NCBI GenBank assembly: GCA_018881555.1
Contig: JACAXG010000108.1
Coordinates: 2,367,299-2,431,298, forward strand
Source: Amblyornis subalaris
Lineage: Eukaryota; Chordata; Aves; Passeriformes; Ptilonorhynchidae
Length of the DNA stretch: 64,000 nt
Direction: 5' to 3'
In this document: piece after piece, positions 51,126 through 64,000 of the stretch
How the letters are laid out: the number at the start of each line of letters is the position of its first letter
How positions within the stretch are numbered: position 1 is the stretch's first letter
Notes under the pieces: generated by a model
The model's database searches: none
What the model was told of the DNA's origin: nothing
The model's input: only the letters and a program-made list of their open reading frames with translations
Made by a program: the position numbers and the translations under genes

Positions 51126-54100
51126 CGGACTTGGCTCAGAAATAGATTTCTATGAGAAGCTACAGGATTCCAACCACCTATCAACAATTCTCAGACTAGT
51201 GCCAGTGCCATTACAGCTAATCCAGGGGAAAGACTAACCAGGAAAATATTTGGAAAAGCTCAGGCTGTTCCCCAGTGCATCTATTTTTATTTTTTTTTTT
51301 TACTTTTAAAAGCAGGGGGAAAAAAAAACCAAAACGACCTTGAAAACACAGAACACAAGAGAAACAGTGACACCTATCTGATTTTGTGAAGGACCTACAA
51401 CTAGAGCTTTCACCAAGACATCCCGTTCATTTCCAAGATCTCAGGAGTCATGATGACACTTTACTGGCCACAGCGATGTCAGTGCTCATCAATGAAGGCA
51501 AAACTGGAAAGGGAGGACCACCCTCTGGAGTTCCACACACTTGTTAGTCATGCTCTGAACAACTACCATCCAGAAAAAAATAAAGCATAAAAAATACAGT
51601 CCACTCTCTTTAAACAAACTCTGCTTTCCAGATCTGGGGAAGAAAGAAGCAAAAAGCAAAAAGCAAAATGGAGGCAGAAATCCAGCCCTGGGTGGCAGAG
51701 GTCTCCTGAAAGATAATTCTTTTCAGCATTATTTGCATAGTGATTTGACATCTGCCATCAGAATGTCTTACCTAATAACTGGATTTCACCCCCTGCTTTC
51801 CCTGCTCTCCTGTTTGCTTTTATTTTTGCAGGCAACAGCGAGTGTTTAACATCATTTCAAACCATTTACAGTGCTGTGTATCAATTCTGCAACACAATAC
51901 AGGAGGAGGAGCAGCTCCTTGTCTCGAGAGCATGAAAGCAAAACAGTTAGCAGCCACCACATGCACTGCTGTGGACATAAAGCAGGAATGGCATCTCAGA
52001 GCACTGCTGATCTCTGAAGGATAGGGTGCCTCTTATCCCAGGTGCTGCTGTCTCTGATCACCTGCCACACAACAGGTGTTTATCTCAAAAGCATTTTCTA
52101 ATGGAAGCAGGAGCGGTGAAATCCTTAGGAGAACATACCAAAGGCCCTGAGATTCAAGAAGAAAGAGAAGTCTGGGAATGAGAATACATTAAAAAGAATT
52201 TTAAAAATTTTCTATGTATCTTTTAAAAGAGCTTACTCTATACATCAGGCTGAGCTAATGCTGTTAAAAAATGGCTGTGCTTGAAGGTTTTCTTTGTTAA
52301 TTAATTTTCTGCACCAACAAGACTTTTATCTTGCAATCCTTCTGCTGTTTGTGACAACTTGTGGTGTTGCAGAGGTACTTTTTGAAATGCAGTCCCAGTA
52401 TAAAAATTAGTGTTTTGAGGCTCTGACCTAGGTCGGGACCTCATCTGTCAGGGGTCCTGGAAAGTGGGAACCAGTTCAGACAGACAAGAGTTAACAGAAG
52501 GATGCTGGGTGATTTAAGAGGGATCTGAATCCACTTGCACTCTGTGAAGCAGTAACAGTGCCTTTGAGGCCAGATAAGACAGAAAGTGTAATGCCTTGAA
52601 TTTAGGTGGTTGGGACCACAGGGACACAACAGTGCCAAGGAGAGGGAGGTCTTCAGTTCCTTGCCTTTCCATTATATATAAATCTTGTAATTCCTTTTTC
52701 TCCTCAAATAGTATATCCATAATTTAGATTTCTAAAGCCCAAACTTAAAATCTACAGAATGTACATTTAAATAGTACAAATAAATTATGTATAGGCTAAG
52801 GAGGCGTAGGCGTAAGTCCACAAGGAACCCTAGGATACTCTTGTCTTGGCATTAATGAATCTTGGATTAGAAAAAGTGAAATTTCACCAGCTACCCAAAA
52901 TTCAAACCTCTCATCGCTGCTCACTCTATTTTCATTTGACTGAGTGCTGGTACAGGGGTATTTAGAACGTGATATTCTGCTGGCCATAAAATGTCCCATT
53001 GCTTTTACACTCTTCTCTCTTTATCTTGATTTTATCTCAGCTAATATTTATTTATATTCTCTTTAAATATACAGAACCATGAAAATATGGGAATTACAGC
53101 AGGCAGGGGTTCCTGGAGCACACCTTGGCTGCCATGGAAAAGGGGTAGAAGATGTGTCTAAAGGGTTGGAAGAAAGTTAACCCCTCACTCACATGAGGGC
53201 AATATCCAAGGAGCAGGAGGCTGCAGCTACTGAGGAGGAAGAAGAAATATCCTTTGCAAATTTCTTCTTGTCTTGTTGAGAATCAATAATTTATTCAACC
53301 TTCCACCTGTAACTGTCCCTCTTGTGCACTTCCGACCAAGAAGAAAGAATAGTTCAAAGTCATGTAAGGCAAATAAATGTTAGAGCAACCTCAAAATCGA
53401 GGTCCATAACAAAACCCCTTTCCTATAATTTTCCTACAGTCTCCTGGTAAAGTAATTGCACAGCTTAACATTTCACTGACCCACAGGAAAAAGAGATTGA
53501 AGGCCACGTAAGTAGGTCAAGGCCATCACTCTAGGAGAGAAAAGCTGTCTAGGTAGTGAAATAAATCATTCCAGGCACAGGTCTGTTCTACCATGGACAG
53601 ATTATTACAAGTATCCATCCCAGCCAGACTTAAATCCAATTAAAGCACAAATTAAGTGCATAAAAAATGCCACATTCCACCAGTTAGGTCACCCTTGCAG
53701 CCCAGCACTCTGTCTGTCTGTCTGGGGAAGCAGGGACACTGGTCAGGGGGTGTCTGGGCACTCTCTTTTACAAATGCTATATTCACCAACTCCTAGAGTT
53801 TGTAAATCTCAGTCCTACCCCCTTCTCACTTTTAAACCAGCCATGCTAAACCAGACTTCCTGGTCCCTCCTTCCCCAACTTGGGTTGCCTTTCCTCACAC
53901 CTCCTCAACCTTGTCCTGCCTGAGACGTGGACACCAGAATGGCACCAGGGTCTGCTTCCCAGCACAGCAGTGCAACCATTTCCTCTGTCTTCTCCCTCTA
54001 CCTCTCCCGCTGAGCAGACACTGCATAAGGTGCTGCATATTCCCTCTTCAAACCATGAATCCAAACAACTTTATGCAATTATTCCACATCCTTCCTTCTG

Positions 54101-56873
54101 CTTCCTAATTCTCCTTTCTGCCCAAAGCACAAGTAAAATGGCAGTTTTTACAGTGGATCATAACACTTTTAAGCCAAGGACAATGGATGCAGAAAACACG
54201 TGGATCTCTTTTATTGGATTAGGGCCATTTCCATGTTTACCATTAGATCTTTCCCCACAAACGATGGTTTAACTGCAGGCTCTTTATGATCCAGCTTCAA
54301 TGCTCTCGGGATAGAGCTGTACAAGCAGGCCTTCCTGCAATTTCCCACTCCGGGTGTAAAAGTAGAACAGATCATTAACTTTCATAAAAGCAAGCCAAGA
54401 CTCAAACAGCCAGAAGGGAAATGCTTAAGTGCATTCTCAGTATTGGGCACATTATTTAAATACCAGCGAGAATAAAGGCTTAAAAGAGCTCCACTGGCCA
54501 CAATCTCATTACCAATACCTGTGTCCATTAATTACATCTTCATCTCACCCTAAACCTTTTCATCAGAGATTACTGTTCTCAAGGCATTTTCATCTGAAAC
54601 ATTATTTTCTGGTTTTCACAATTGTAAAGAGATTGTGAAATGGCAGGTATAAGTAATATAATCCAAAAGGTAGTACCTTTCAAAAGTCATAATGTAAAAC
54701 TATTAAGAGTGATTCATGATTTTTGGATAGTCAGCCTGCGTGGCTTTCCAGGTTTTATTTTCAGTGTTTTACACTTATATATATAACTATAGGTGTATGC
54801 TTTAAAGAAAGGAAAATTCAAAAGTTACCTACCATGGATTAATACATCACAGTCATCTACAATCACCAATAAACAGCAAACACAAAATCGTAGAAGAAAC
54901 CACTAAAATAAATTTGTCAGCTCGAAAATCTGAAGGTAGGAGGAGAAGCAGCAACTGCATCTAATAAAACATGAAAAGAATATATTGCCATAGAGGTCGG
55001 TTGTGAGATAATACCATTACTTTTTGCTTCTCTCTAGGTTCTTAATATTAAAAGCATTGTTTTTGCAGCTACTAAATAAAGCAATCTCATGAGTCTGCAG
55101 GTTTGAAGAATGAATAAATCTTCACATAGGTCAGGGTTTAATAATTGTTTTCATTACTGTGTAAAAAACTCTTGCATAAAAGAGCATTGTGTGGGAGTAG
55201 TTCTTCTGACTCTTCACATCCACTTGAGGTTCAGAGTGATTTTTTTTGTCCATTATCAACGGTTCTCAGAACATCTCTAGATAAAACAGGTGCCCAGCAA
55301 TCTTATACCCTCAGATTTCTTGATCTGAAACTGTTTTCCCCGTTTATTTCCAATTTTCCTATTTTGTTACGTGCCTCCATTTGTCAGGGGAAAATGTTTT
55401 TTCTTTTTTCTTCGGACACTGTGCTTAGTGCCACACTCCCACCATTATTCTCTGCATGCTGAAAACGTCATTTCTTGTGCCTTTTCAGACTGGAATTTTG
55501 GAAGGAGTCTCTTTCTCTCTCTGCAAATAAGACAATACTGACATAATTTTTTTCCTGACCTCCTGCAGTCCAGGCAGCCACATGTCAGACATGGAATTCT
55601 AAGTTTGACCACAATTGAGTGCTGCTTGCAAGCAGAGATGCACTTTTGAAACTCTGTGGCCAACAGATTGTGGTCCTTTGCTACTTGGTAGGTTTGCATT
55701 CACCACAGATACTTTCTAGTAAGGACTAGCCATGGATCCCTCCCCATTTTTCCCAAAACATCTGGCTTTCCGTACAGTTTCACATGGTTTTAACCAATGT
55801 AATGGAAGATTTTACATTTCTGCATGGATAGTCAGTAAGAATATTTAGCTGACAAGACCTCATGAGTGTTCCAATATTTCTCTTTGCAATGTGAATTTGT
55901 TTGCAACTTTTTTCTTGACTTTTAAGTTTTTGTTAATACTCATCTATCTCAGACAATTTAAACAAAAACCCCTAGATAATATTTCAGACCTTTGAGATTT
56001 TTGTTACCACACTTATCAACGTGTATTTCTGAGCTAATTAAAGGACTGCATATAACACATCTATTACTGCAATTTTTACACCTTAATGAAGACTGACAAG
56101 AAAAAAAATAAATATTTTGAACCTACAACCTCAACAAATACCCTACAAGCTGCCTTAAGGCCAGTGTTTCCATAGCAATTAATGTAGCTACTAAAATTTC
56201 TTCCTCATTATCAGCCAGTGTTATATGTTTGATTAACTTACACCCAAAATGTTGCCCTCTCTCATTACTAAAATCCTAAGAACTTGATTATTTCTTTTTG
56301 ATTAACAGCTTCGGTGGTCAAAGGTGGTAAAAATATGTTATTTTTTTAATAAGTTAAATTTAGAGATGCTAATAAGTAAGTTTTTCACGCTTTCAGTCCC
56401 TCTTTCTCACAATAATCTGATTTTTTAGGATTCTGTCTCATAACAGCATGCCTAAATTCTCTTACTCATCTGAGACATCTGCCATTTAAAAAGGAAAAAA
56501 AAATCCTTCCCTAATCAAACCTAAAAAGAAACATTTCTGCATATGCAAGATGGAATTAATTCAGACATATGAAGAAAGGTATGGTTTCTCTCCTTAAGCC
56601 GTAATGATTTGTGCAGAAAAAAATTCTCCAGAACTACTAGCGTATCATTTTTTCCCAAAATAATTATGGAACTGATTCACTCTTGTATTACTTCAGTCCC
56701 AAAATACATTGAAATCAACTGACTTCAAAACTAGAATTATGCAGCAATGAATCAGTTTTTATACATATATTTAAACCAAACTATTTCCAGATATGTGACC
56801 TTTTAATATTAAACACCCTCCACAGCGCGTGTATTTCTGTACCTGAATATCAAACTACCCGTGTGTGCTCTAA
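51126..56873. other. AT-rich unique non-coding DNA
   Basis: About 5.7 kb without a supported gene. The longest frame (53880-54272, plus, 130 codons) lies in a C/T-rich stretch and matches no family. Minor low-complexity includes a poly-T run at 51290-51300, a (TGTC)n patch at about 53710-53723 and a GCAAAAA direct repeat at about 51649-51665. Confidence 0.5.
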
Positions 56874-57158
56874 TTAAACCTTAGAGATTCTTCTTGTTTG
56901 TACAAGAGAGAAATTATGAAATACTGAAAAATTGTATAAAACAATGAAGAGCTCCGTTTTCTCATCTTCCCTCGTAATGGCCTGCAAGTTCTCCTCCGTT
57001 CTTGGCTTCACAAAGAGGAATACACCCCTTTCCTTAAGGATCTCTTCCTTGGGCAAATATTGTGGGGCTTTCAAATTCCACGTTCTCTTCAGTATCTGTT
57101 CCATCTCACGAACAGGGATTGTTTGACTTCAGGGTGGGACTGCCTATTTTGAAAAAGC
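56874..57158 (-). other. Coding-like open segment behind an acceptor-like site, unassigned
   Basis: On the minus strand a good splice-acceptor-like sequence (TGTTTTAATTGCAG) ends at 57159. An open frame then runs from an ATG at 57104 to 56874 (76 codons). Its first 55 codons have a charged, even composition rich in Glu, Lys, Arg and Leu, and codon choice that reads more like coding DNA than its neighbours. A TGA lies in frame upstream of the ATG, inside the putative exon. A second frame from the acceptor is open for about 18 codons and closes at a TGA. I see no consensus donor at the far end. I recognise no family. It could be a terminal or 5' exon, an old processed pseudogene piece, or chance. 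Confidence 0.15.
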
Positions 57159-59204
57159 CTGCAATTAAAACACAGGTATGCTAACGTATAAAGCAAGCAC
57201 ACAGGAGACGAACGTAAGAATGCTTAAAATCTTTTGAGATTTTATGAAAGATATGAGCAAAAAGAGTGAGCTTGAATTTCTGCTGAACTGATTTTTTTGA
57301 GCAGGCTTGCCATGAGTAGCAGTTAGAGTTAGAAATCAAGAATTACATGAGAAAAAGAATTTTCTAAAAAATCCCACTGTTGAAAATGTAGCTACTTATA
57401 GACCACTCACTCAAGCTGTGCTTGATTTCACAGATAAATTCACTGATGTATTACAAACTTGGTATCAAAACTGAAATTAAAGTTGCACTCCATTCATCAA
57501 TACATATGTAAGAACATGCAAAGATCAATTTTCTGAGCTGTGCATTTTGCCTGCTTAAGCATGTCTCCAAATCCAGCCAGAAAATCTTTGCATTTACTCA
57601 GTTTTCATATTAAATGCATCAACCGAGTCTTTAGAAAAAACAAGCAGATCAAAGCTTTATGCAAATCACACAACCACGACTTGACGGTGATTTTTGCCAA
57701 TGGGCATCTTACATTGACACCAATATTGGATTAAGTGCTGGAGAAGACAGGACAAATCTCTTTTCTGTACAAGCACACAGAGCATGATTGAGACCGAGCA
57801 GCTTCCACTCCAGTCTCTGCACCATGCTGGAAGCTCGGAGTACAGCCATACTTTCTGATAATGGCTGTGATAACGGAGACGCACTTCCATCTGCCCCCTG
57901 AGGTGCTCGTCACTTACTGTCTGAGCAGTAATCAGCAAGGACATACATGTCCTCCATTTAGATCCCACAAAATTACCAGCCAAAAATGTAACTGGCTTTA
58001 AACGACAGGACACACATGTCAGTCAGTCGTGCATGGGCTCTGACTGCTGATATCGGATGGAAGGAGTCAGGAGTTGTAAGCAACATCCACCAAAGCTTCC
58101 CCACGCTGCACAATACAGAATTCCTAATGGTTTCAGTGCTATCTCTCTTGCCTCATACATATAAAAATTTTACCAAAGTAAGGCTCTGATTTCCATGGCC
58201 CTCAAATATCTGTGAGCTTGACAGTTCAAGGCCTCCAACAACTTCCTGGTGGCAAAGAGCACCGAGAGGGAAACTCCAGCTCCTGCTGATGGGGCAGCCA
58301 TGTAAATCAGCTGCCTGGTTTTAGTCGTGTTAAGAAGACAGTAGGAATTGAAAAGCATGAGGTGAAAGAGGAATTGGTGACCTAAAGCATCTCTAAGTGT
58401 GCAAGTTTGCCAGATTGGGCTCTCCATTACTTCTGCTGCCTCACGAAGGTTGGTCAATAAGGCACTGATAATGCAGGACACATCTAAAATAATCCCTTAA
58501 GTCTACAAAATCCACAGAAATAACAGAAATCTGGGGGCAGGATTTCTTTTCTAATGTGTTTCAGGCTAATGTACCACACTGAGAAGATACTACACAGAGC
58601 ATGGAGCATCTGATTTATTCACAGAAACATCCTAGGACCTCTACTTTAAATTTCAGACAACCAGAATAAGGTTACTGTTCAATAAGGATATGTGATGCAT
58701 AATAAAAATGTACAAGCAAACACCACAAGGTATAGAAACCCACAACACAGTAAATTTTTTTTTAAGTAGTAGATGCAGGTTTTGTTTGATATGCACAATG
58801 ACAGTGTGAAATGTCAAATAAAACAGTACCCAAAGGAACGTGGCATTGATCAAATCTGAGGCTTTAAAAGAAAAGATTTTTGTTGCTGAGCAGACCTTCC
58901 TGATTTATAAGGAAACTGAATTAAAAAATCACTTGAACTCTTCAATGGAATTTGAAAAAAAAGCATCTTCAGCTGCTAAGCCGAATCAACATAAGTTAAT
59001 GGCCTTCAACAAGAGATTTGCTTCCAGTTTCCTGAAGGACTGTGTGCAGTGCCAGTGCCTGATAAAGAATCCTAAGGAGTCAGGGTGTATAATGTAAATA
59101 GCCCAGAGATCAGTACCTATTGATTTAGATAAAAACCTGTGCCTAGCTTAACAAAACTGCAACTGCACTTAAGCAAAAGCTCCTCCATTCCGAGAATAAA
59201 TCCA
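57159..59204. other. AT-rich non-coding DNA
   Basis: Frames include 58170-58481 (103 codons, minus) and 57666-58013 (115 codons, minus). The frame at 58840-59097 begins with GTG, not ATG. None has a recognisable domain or flanking exon signals that I trust. Confidence 0.45.
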
Positions 59205-59380
59205 GAAGTGGCAGAGGTTGTCCAGAGAGGTTCTGCACTCTCCATTCTTGGATGCTTTCAAGACTCAGCTCCATAAAACCCTAAACAACTTGCTCCAATC
59301 TTATAGCTGACCTTTCTTTCAAATGGAGGTTGGATTAGGAACTTCCTGAGGTCCCTTTCCAACCTCTTACTACTATGTGC
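59205..59380 (+). mobile_element. CR1 LINE 3' end, sense, diverged
   Basis: The order is typical of a CR1 3' region: GTGGCAGAGGTTGTCCAGAG, CTCTCCATTCTTGGATGCTT, TCAAGACTCAGCTCCATAAA, AACTTGCTCC, then GGTTGGATTAGGAACTTCCT, GAGGTCCCTTTCCAACCTC and a decayed octamer end. About 175 bp survive, without reverse-transcriptase coding sequence. It is more diverged than the copy at 37.5 kb. Confidence 0.88.
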
Positions 59381-60629
59381 ATACATATATATTACCATTA
59401 AAATGCCATTATTTTAACAGCTGCAGTGTGACAACAGCCATAAGGATTAGCAGGAGAAACCCTATAAATATTTTCATGGAGTTTGTTTAAAATATTTTAT
59501 TGTTTAAAATGCTGGAGAATAGAGCCCCTACTAAATCAGCTGAAGAGTTTATGAGCCTTTGCAGGCCAGATATGCATTAGTCTCTGGGTTGTTAACTCAG
59601 AATACAGTTTTAGGCTTACTCAATCTACCACAATAAAGCTCTGGTCTCTAAAAAAAGTTAAGCTCAATATATTCCAAAATAACTTCAAATTCTGACAATC
59701 CTAAATTATTAATAAGGCTACTGTGCCCAGTTTATATTACAATGACTTGCCTAATTAAAAAAAAAAAACCCACACTGTTTTCTGAACTAAGGCCTCTGAC
59801 CTGATCATACATTCAACAACGTGACAAGACAGCCTTTCAATGAGTGATCTGCACCAAGTCCACCCTTGACTGTGTTTATGGCTCTCATGCAATCTGCCAG
59901 AAGGGACACTGAACATACACCCAGTTTTTACAGAGTAAAATACGATGGGAGCCTCTCCAAAAAAAAAGTATTACTGAAAACATGTTCCATATCTAGGATG
60001 AGACGATAAAGCCTTGATTTGCAGTGTTATTTCCATGCCCTTATGGTCACAGGAGCATGGAGAAGAGGTGCTCTGGATGTGCACCAACTCTGACAGCCAA
60101 GTCTTTACTACTCCTGTGTGTGACTGCAGAAGGACAACACAAATAACTTCCATTAGAGAACATTCATTTGGCTGCTGCATTTGCATTGTTTGATCGGGAA
60201 AAAGGGCTTGAAAATGCTTAATGGTCTTTTTTACCATGTTTTGTTGAAAGCTTTCTGAGGTTTTTGGGTTTTGTTTGGGTTTTGTTTTGCATAATATGTC
60301 TCATATTGTACATACTATCAGTTCAGTGGGAATAAGAAAGCTACTAGTGCAAGACAGACTTCTGACAGCTCAGCAGCCTCACAGATCCCCCAAACTGTGA
60401 CAGCAACTCAGTGAGAGGACTGGTCTGTCTTTCCTCCTATTTCTCACCTCCATACATTTGTTTTTATCTTTCTTTTTTTGATTTGTCTAAAGGAGACTGC
60501 ATTTTCCAACTATTTTCAAGAAATCACTCCCTCCTGGCTGCCCTGGTCCGTGCTATCTCTCCACCCATGGCAAATATTCACATATCACTTTTCTCATTAA
60601 TTTATTTGAGTACCAATTTGCAGTAAGAA
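59381..60629. other. AT-rich unique non-coding DNA
   Basis: Short frames only. An A run lies at about 59757-59768 and a GGTTTTGTTT-like repeat at about 60262-60288. No gene or RNA. Confidence 0.55.
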
Positions 60630-60697
60630 ATTACTCAAAAGCTTAATATTACTCAAATGCAATAAATACTTAAAATTACTCAAATGCATAATATCAT
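60630..60697. repeat. Threefold ATTACTCAAA(T/A)GC repeat
   Basis: The word ATTACTCAAA followed by AGC or TGC, then an AAT-type end, occurs three times, starting at about 60630, 60648 and 60675. Spacing is uneven, so this is an old local duplication. Confidence 0.8.
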
Positions 60698-60907
60698 TTT
60701 TTTTTCTATTATTTAATTAAATTCCCAGCCCAAAGAACATCCTTATGCCTTGTGTCTTGAGAGAATACTGGGGATCCTGGAAGCACTTGGCTCATACACA
60801 GTGAGCCTGAATGGTCTATAACAGAGGACCACACTGTATCTAGAGCTGCCAGCAGCTCAACACTGCCATGAACTACTATAGCACAAAATCCCAGAAAGTG
60901 CCAGTAT

Positions 60908-60948
60908 GAAAAAAAAAGAAAAGAAAAGAAAAAAAAAGAAAAGAAAAT
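60908..60948. repeat. (AAAAG)n low-complexity tract
   Basis: Alternating A runs and single G over 41 bases. It may be the remnant of a poly-A tail, but no element body is recognisable beside it. Confidence 0.9.
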
Positions 60949-63900
60949 TACCTCTGAACAAGCCTGGGAAAAGCACAAAGCCAATTGAAGCTTTGTGCTG
61001 GATTCAGAGGGCTTATGGATCCAGGCCTCTGAATTTCAGCTTTGCACAGCACCCACTCCATAAGGTACAAAAAAAATTAGATTTTTAGTGAAAAATGAAA
61101 CAAGGGTTAAGACAACCACCATCTAAAATACAAGAGAAAAAAATCAGCAGCCATACATGAACTTAGTCTCTCCAGTGTAATATCACTACCAGAAATCCCA
61201 TGGAGATAGAGTGATTCCAATCAACTAAAAAAACATACTTCTGAAGTATGATATTACATGTTATAGATATTTTAGGGTCAACACTATTTTCCAGTCCTTT
61301 AGAAAAACTATTTGAGATGTCTAGAAAGCTGGATACAAAAACCACAGGCATTATGTAGCCAGAATTTCCAAGGGAGAGAGAATGAATTCTCTAAAGAGTG
61401 GCAAAGTTGGAGCACAAGAGCCAAGCAAGTGCAAAAGAGCCTTCATCCCCTAAATCTGGAACCAACTGAAAAGACCGAGTGAACTAATTATTATCTACAA
61501 GAAAAATGGATATTTTTTGGTTTTGCTTTTAGCCCTGAAGAATGGCCTTAAGGGGACTGTCATTTATACTGGGCTTTTGCTGATAGCACAGGCCTGTGGT
61601 GTCTTTGTTCTGGATGCCAGAAAAAGATTTTACTCTGTGTTCCCCTGACATCCAGGAACCAGATTAAAAGACACACTGAAACAAGAGTTAGTCTGGTTTT
61701 ATTACTGCTCTGTGTACACGCACGTGTAGGCACCAGAGCAAGTTAAAATTGCCTAAGGCACTTTGAATTTCGAGATCTTAAAATGACCAACTTCCGAGTC
61801 TTTATCAGCCTTACTAATGCATTAAAACTACCCTGTTCCCAGAATATTCTTGTGTCATTCAACAACATTGCATTTACAGCTGCCTCTCTCCCCCTTTTCT
61901 TCATGTCTATGGTTGCCTTTCTGTTTCTCCATAGCCTGTGATATCCCTCTGAGGAGCAAAGCAGAACAGTTGTGTATTGCTCAGGAAAATGCATCCAGCT
62001 CCTGGTTCCCAGCTGTTATACAAGAGGAGTCTGCCCTGAACCTCACAGCAAGCAAGCAAATGCATCCAAGCAATGAGAGGAGAAATAAGAGCCAGTAATT
62101 CAAAATAAAAATATTTACATTAAAGTTACAAACAGAAGCATCCTATGTAAACAGCTCTGGCAATACCAAAAATAGCACAACTGAAGAAAAATTAGCATGG
62201 AGAACAAAATGGCTGTGGAATATTCATGTTTCCTGACTGGGTTATGCTATCAAATGTTACACCAATATTGGTTTTATTTTCCCCAGGGGGATGCCTTCAC
62301 TATCTTGCTTTTATATCACCAAGGCTTTCATACTTCAGATTTTGTAGTATTTTTTTCCTGCTTATTCTTTTTCCTTATGGCACTGTGAGTTGCCTCCAAG
62401 CCCACACACCTCAGTCAGGCTGCTTCCCAGGAGCCACACACTTTTCTGGACACTGGGACTTTGTTGCTGAAGTGCTGTTTATTGCATATATGAGGTCCTG
62501 TTTTATTTTCCTGCTTTCTCAGCAGCCACTTAAGCTTAAGTATTTTCACAAATGCTTTAAGAAAATCAAAATTTGTGTCCAACAAGTAGAGGATGCTAAA
62601 CAAAGGCTTAAACCTAAAACTCTTTTTATTAGATGTTACTATTACATTGCCTTTGGTTCTGTCAAGGAGAAAAAGACAATCAAGACATCACATGGATTAA
62701 AACTATTATTCTCATGATAGGAAAAAAATCAGTTTTGCCACCTGATAATGAGCAGATATTTTAAAAACAAAGACACTTATGAAATCCACAATTTTTAAAC
62801 TTTGTGTGTGTGAGAGATTTAACAAAATACTATGTTTAGAGATCTTATGGTAGACTTTTCTGGTTGTAGTGTTGGAAGAGAGCTGAGGCGGGGAAGGGAA
62901 TGAAAGAAGCAGGTATAAAGGTACAAGGTGTTAGCTCCAATATTTGAATTAATGTTTTTCTTGACATAACCTGAAAGCCCTATGGCAGCATTCAGCCTAA
63001 AAGGGTTGCTAAATAAAACCCCTCTAATAAAAAGATTTGCTATACATAAAATCAAATTAGACAGGCAGTGTGATTGTTTTCAGAAAACATATGAACTGGT
63101 GCACCCGTACTGCCCAGAACTGGCTAATTGATTATGTGGATGAGATCTCACATTCATACAAGAGCAGCAGCTCCAGCTCCTCATGAAAAATATAACAGTT
63201 GTTGTTCCTGCATCTTAAACTGGTACTTCTTTAAACCATTTATAGCCTTTGACATTATTTGGGAAATCTGGCTACATAAAACATCTGATTGCTAGTTGAT
63301 TTAATTAAACATCTGTATCCTCAAATCCTTCTCTGAATATGATATTCATTACTGATAAAAGCTGTATCAGATCACGCACGTTGGAGAACGTGCAAATCTT
63401 TGTATGCACCCATTCAAACAGGATGATTTTCCGACATTTGGCTGACACAAACTTTTACTCCTGAAGGTGGATCCAGAGGAATAGCATTTCCTCAGAAACT
63501 GAACAGAGAGAGCTGTTTAAAAAAACTTGTGTCAAACCAGCTGAGCAGCAACCAGATTCCTGAATGACATCCGAATATAGAGATGTGAAGTGTATCTCAA
63601 ACCACCCTAGATAAACAGACACTACTGCATATGTTTACATCTTCAGGTGGAGATAGAAGGTATTTTCAAGCATAATCTCTAAAACATTGTTATCAGAAAT
63701 TATCCTGCCTTTGTGAGACAATTACTGTCAGACTGATGTATGTCTAACAGAATATTACATATGCCACATCCCTAAAGCTTTTAGAATCAACAGAGACAAG
63801 AGGAGAAAAAAAAGATCTCAATATATGAATTTTCAGGTTCATTTGTAGCACCTGTATTTGTAAAAGACCTAAAGATGTTGACTATTTAATTTAAGTGCCT

Positions 63901-64000
63901 AAGAGCAATACTAGTAACCAAAGGAACCCAAAAATATATTTTATAAATAGTCAAAATTCCTTATTGGATGTTGTCCTGAGTTAGTCATATATTCTATTAC
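60949..64000. other. AT-rich unique non-coding DNA
   Basis: No gene is supported. The longest frame, 62226-62717 (163 codons, plus), has no recognisable domain, overlaps another frame at 62197-62388 and ends in lysine-rich low-complexity sequence. A 17-base near-palindrome (arms CATACTT/AAGTATG) lies at about 61232-61248. No repeat family is recognised to the end of the window. Confidence 0.5.

Noticed and set aside
58840..59097. 85-codon frame with fairly coding-like codon use
   Set aside because: It begins at GTG rather than ATG, has no domain I recognise and no convincing splice sites.
61550..61760. Possible second LTR-like stretch
   Set aside because: No TG...CA boundaries, no polyadenylation signal in the right place and no target duplication could be found.
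62226..62717. 163-codon plus-strand open frame
   Set aside because: No family resemblance; the first part overlaps another frame and the end is lysine-rich low complexity.
1..64000. CRISPR arrays, bacterial operons, prophage, riboswitches or other prokaryotic systems
   Set aside because: No regularly spaced direct repeats, no dense coding and clear avian retroelements; this is vertebrate nuclear DNA.

Overview
This looks like nuclear DNA from a bird, most probably a passerine or a close relative. The evidence is several short, 5'-truncated CR1 LINE tails on both strands, with the avian ending in which a GATGATC / GGTCCCTTCCA block precedes an ATTCTATG-like octamer. There is also one complete solo LTR of a type I associate with passerine genomes. 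AT-rich composition, low CpG outside one island, long dinucleotide runs and very low repeat density fit the same reading. The assignment comes from recalled repeat families, not from a search.

I find no protein-coding gene in the 64 kb that I can support. The longest open frame is 193 codons (9137-9718, minus), and none of the open frames resembles a family I recognise. They occur at the density and length expected by chance in AT-rich DNA. There is no tRNA or rRNA gene, no CRISPR array and no operon-like layout. The window is either intergenic (gene-desert-like) or lies inside a very long intron; the sequence alone does not say which.

Layout. 1-10 kb: unique AT-rich DNA with a 58-bp TG microsatellite (2585-2642) and a purine tract (5942-5989). 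10.0-10.55 kb: the only CpG island, the best candidate for a promoter or CpG-rich regulatory element. 11-15.1 kb: a tRNA-SINE-like relic (about 11.95 kb), a degenerate 20-bp tandem repeat (13.48 kb) and a CR1-type tail (14.93-15.09 kb). 15-27 kb: unique DNA with two candidate regulatory blocks; 24.99-25.27 kb is the better, with three forkhead-type motifs, an RBPJ-like site, a SOX-like site and homeodomain cores. 27-34.5 kb: a short CR1 tail (27.18 kb) and a badly decayed ancient CR1-like piece (33.93-34.51 kb). 36.5-37.4 kb: AT-rich homeodomain-core-dense sequence directly beside an antisense CR1 tail (37.53-37.76 kb). 39-45.6 kb: an exact 19-bp tandem duplication, a TAATTA-rich block, an antisense CR1 internal fragment with a near-duplicated edge, a 22-bp perfect palindrome, and the 768-bp solo LTR (44827-45594). 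46-64 kb: a weak SINE relic at 47.9 kb, a TA microsatellite at 49.6 kb, another SINE relic at 51.0 kb, a coding-like segment of uncertain meaning at 56.87-57.16 kb, a CR1 tail at 59.2 kb, and small AT-rich repeats.

I found no undescribed biological system. The observations most worth checking are the isolated CpG island, the motif-dense block at 25 kb, the block at 36.5-37.4 kb and the coding-like segment at 57 kb. Conservation cannot be seen from one sequence, so every regulatory call is inference.
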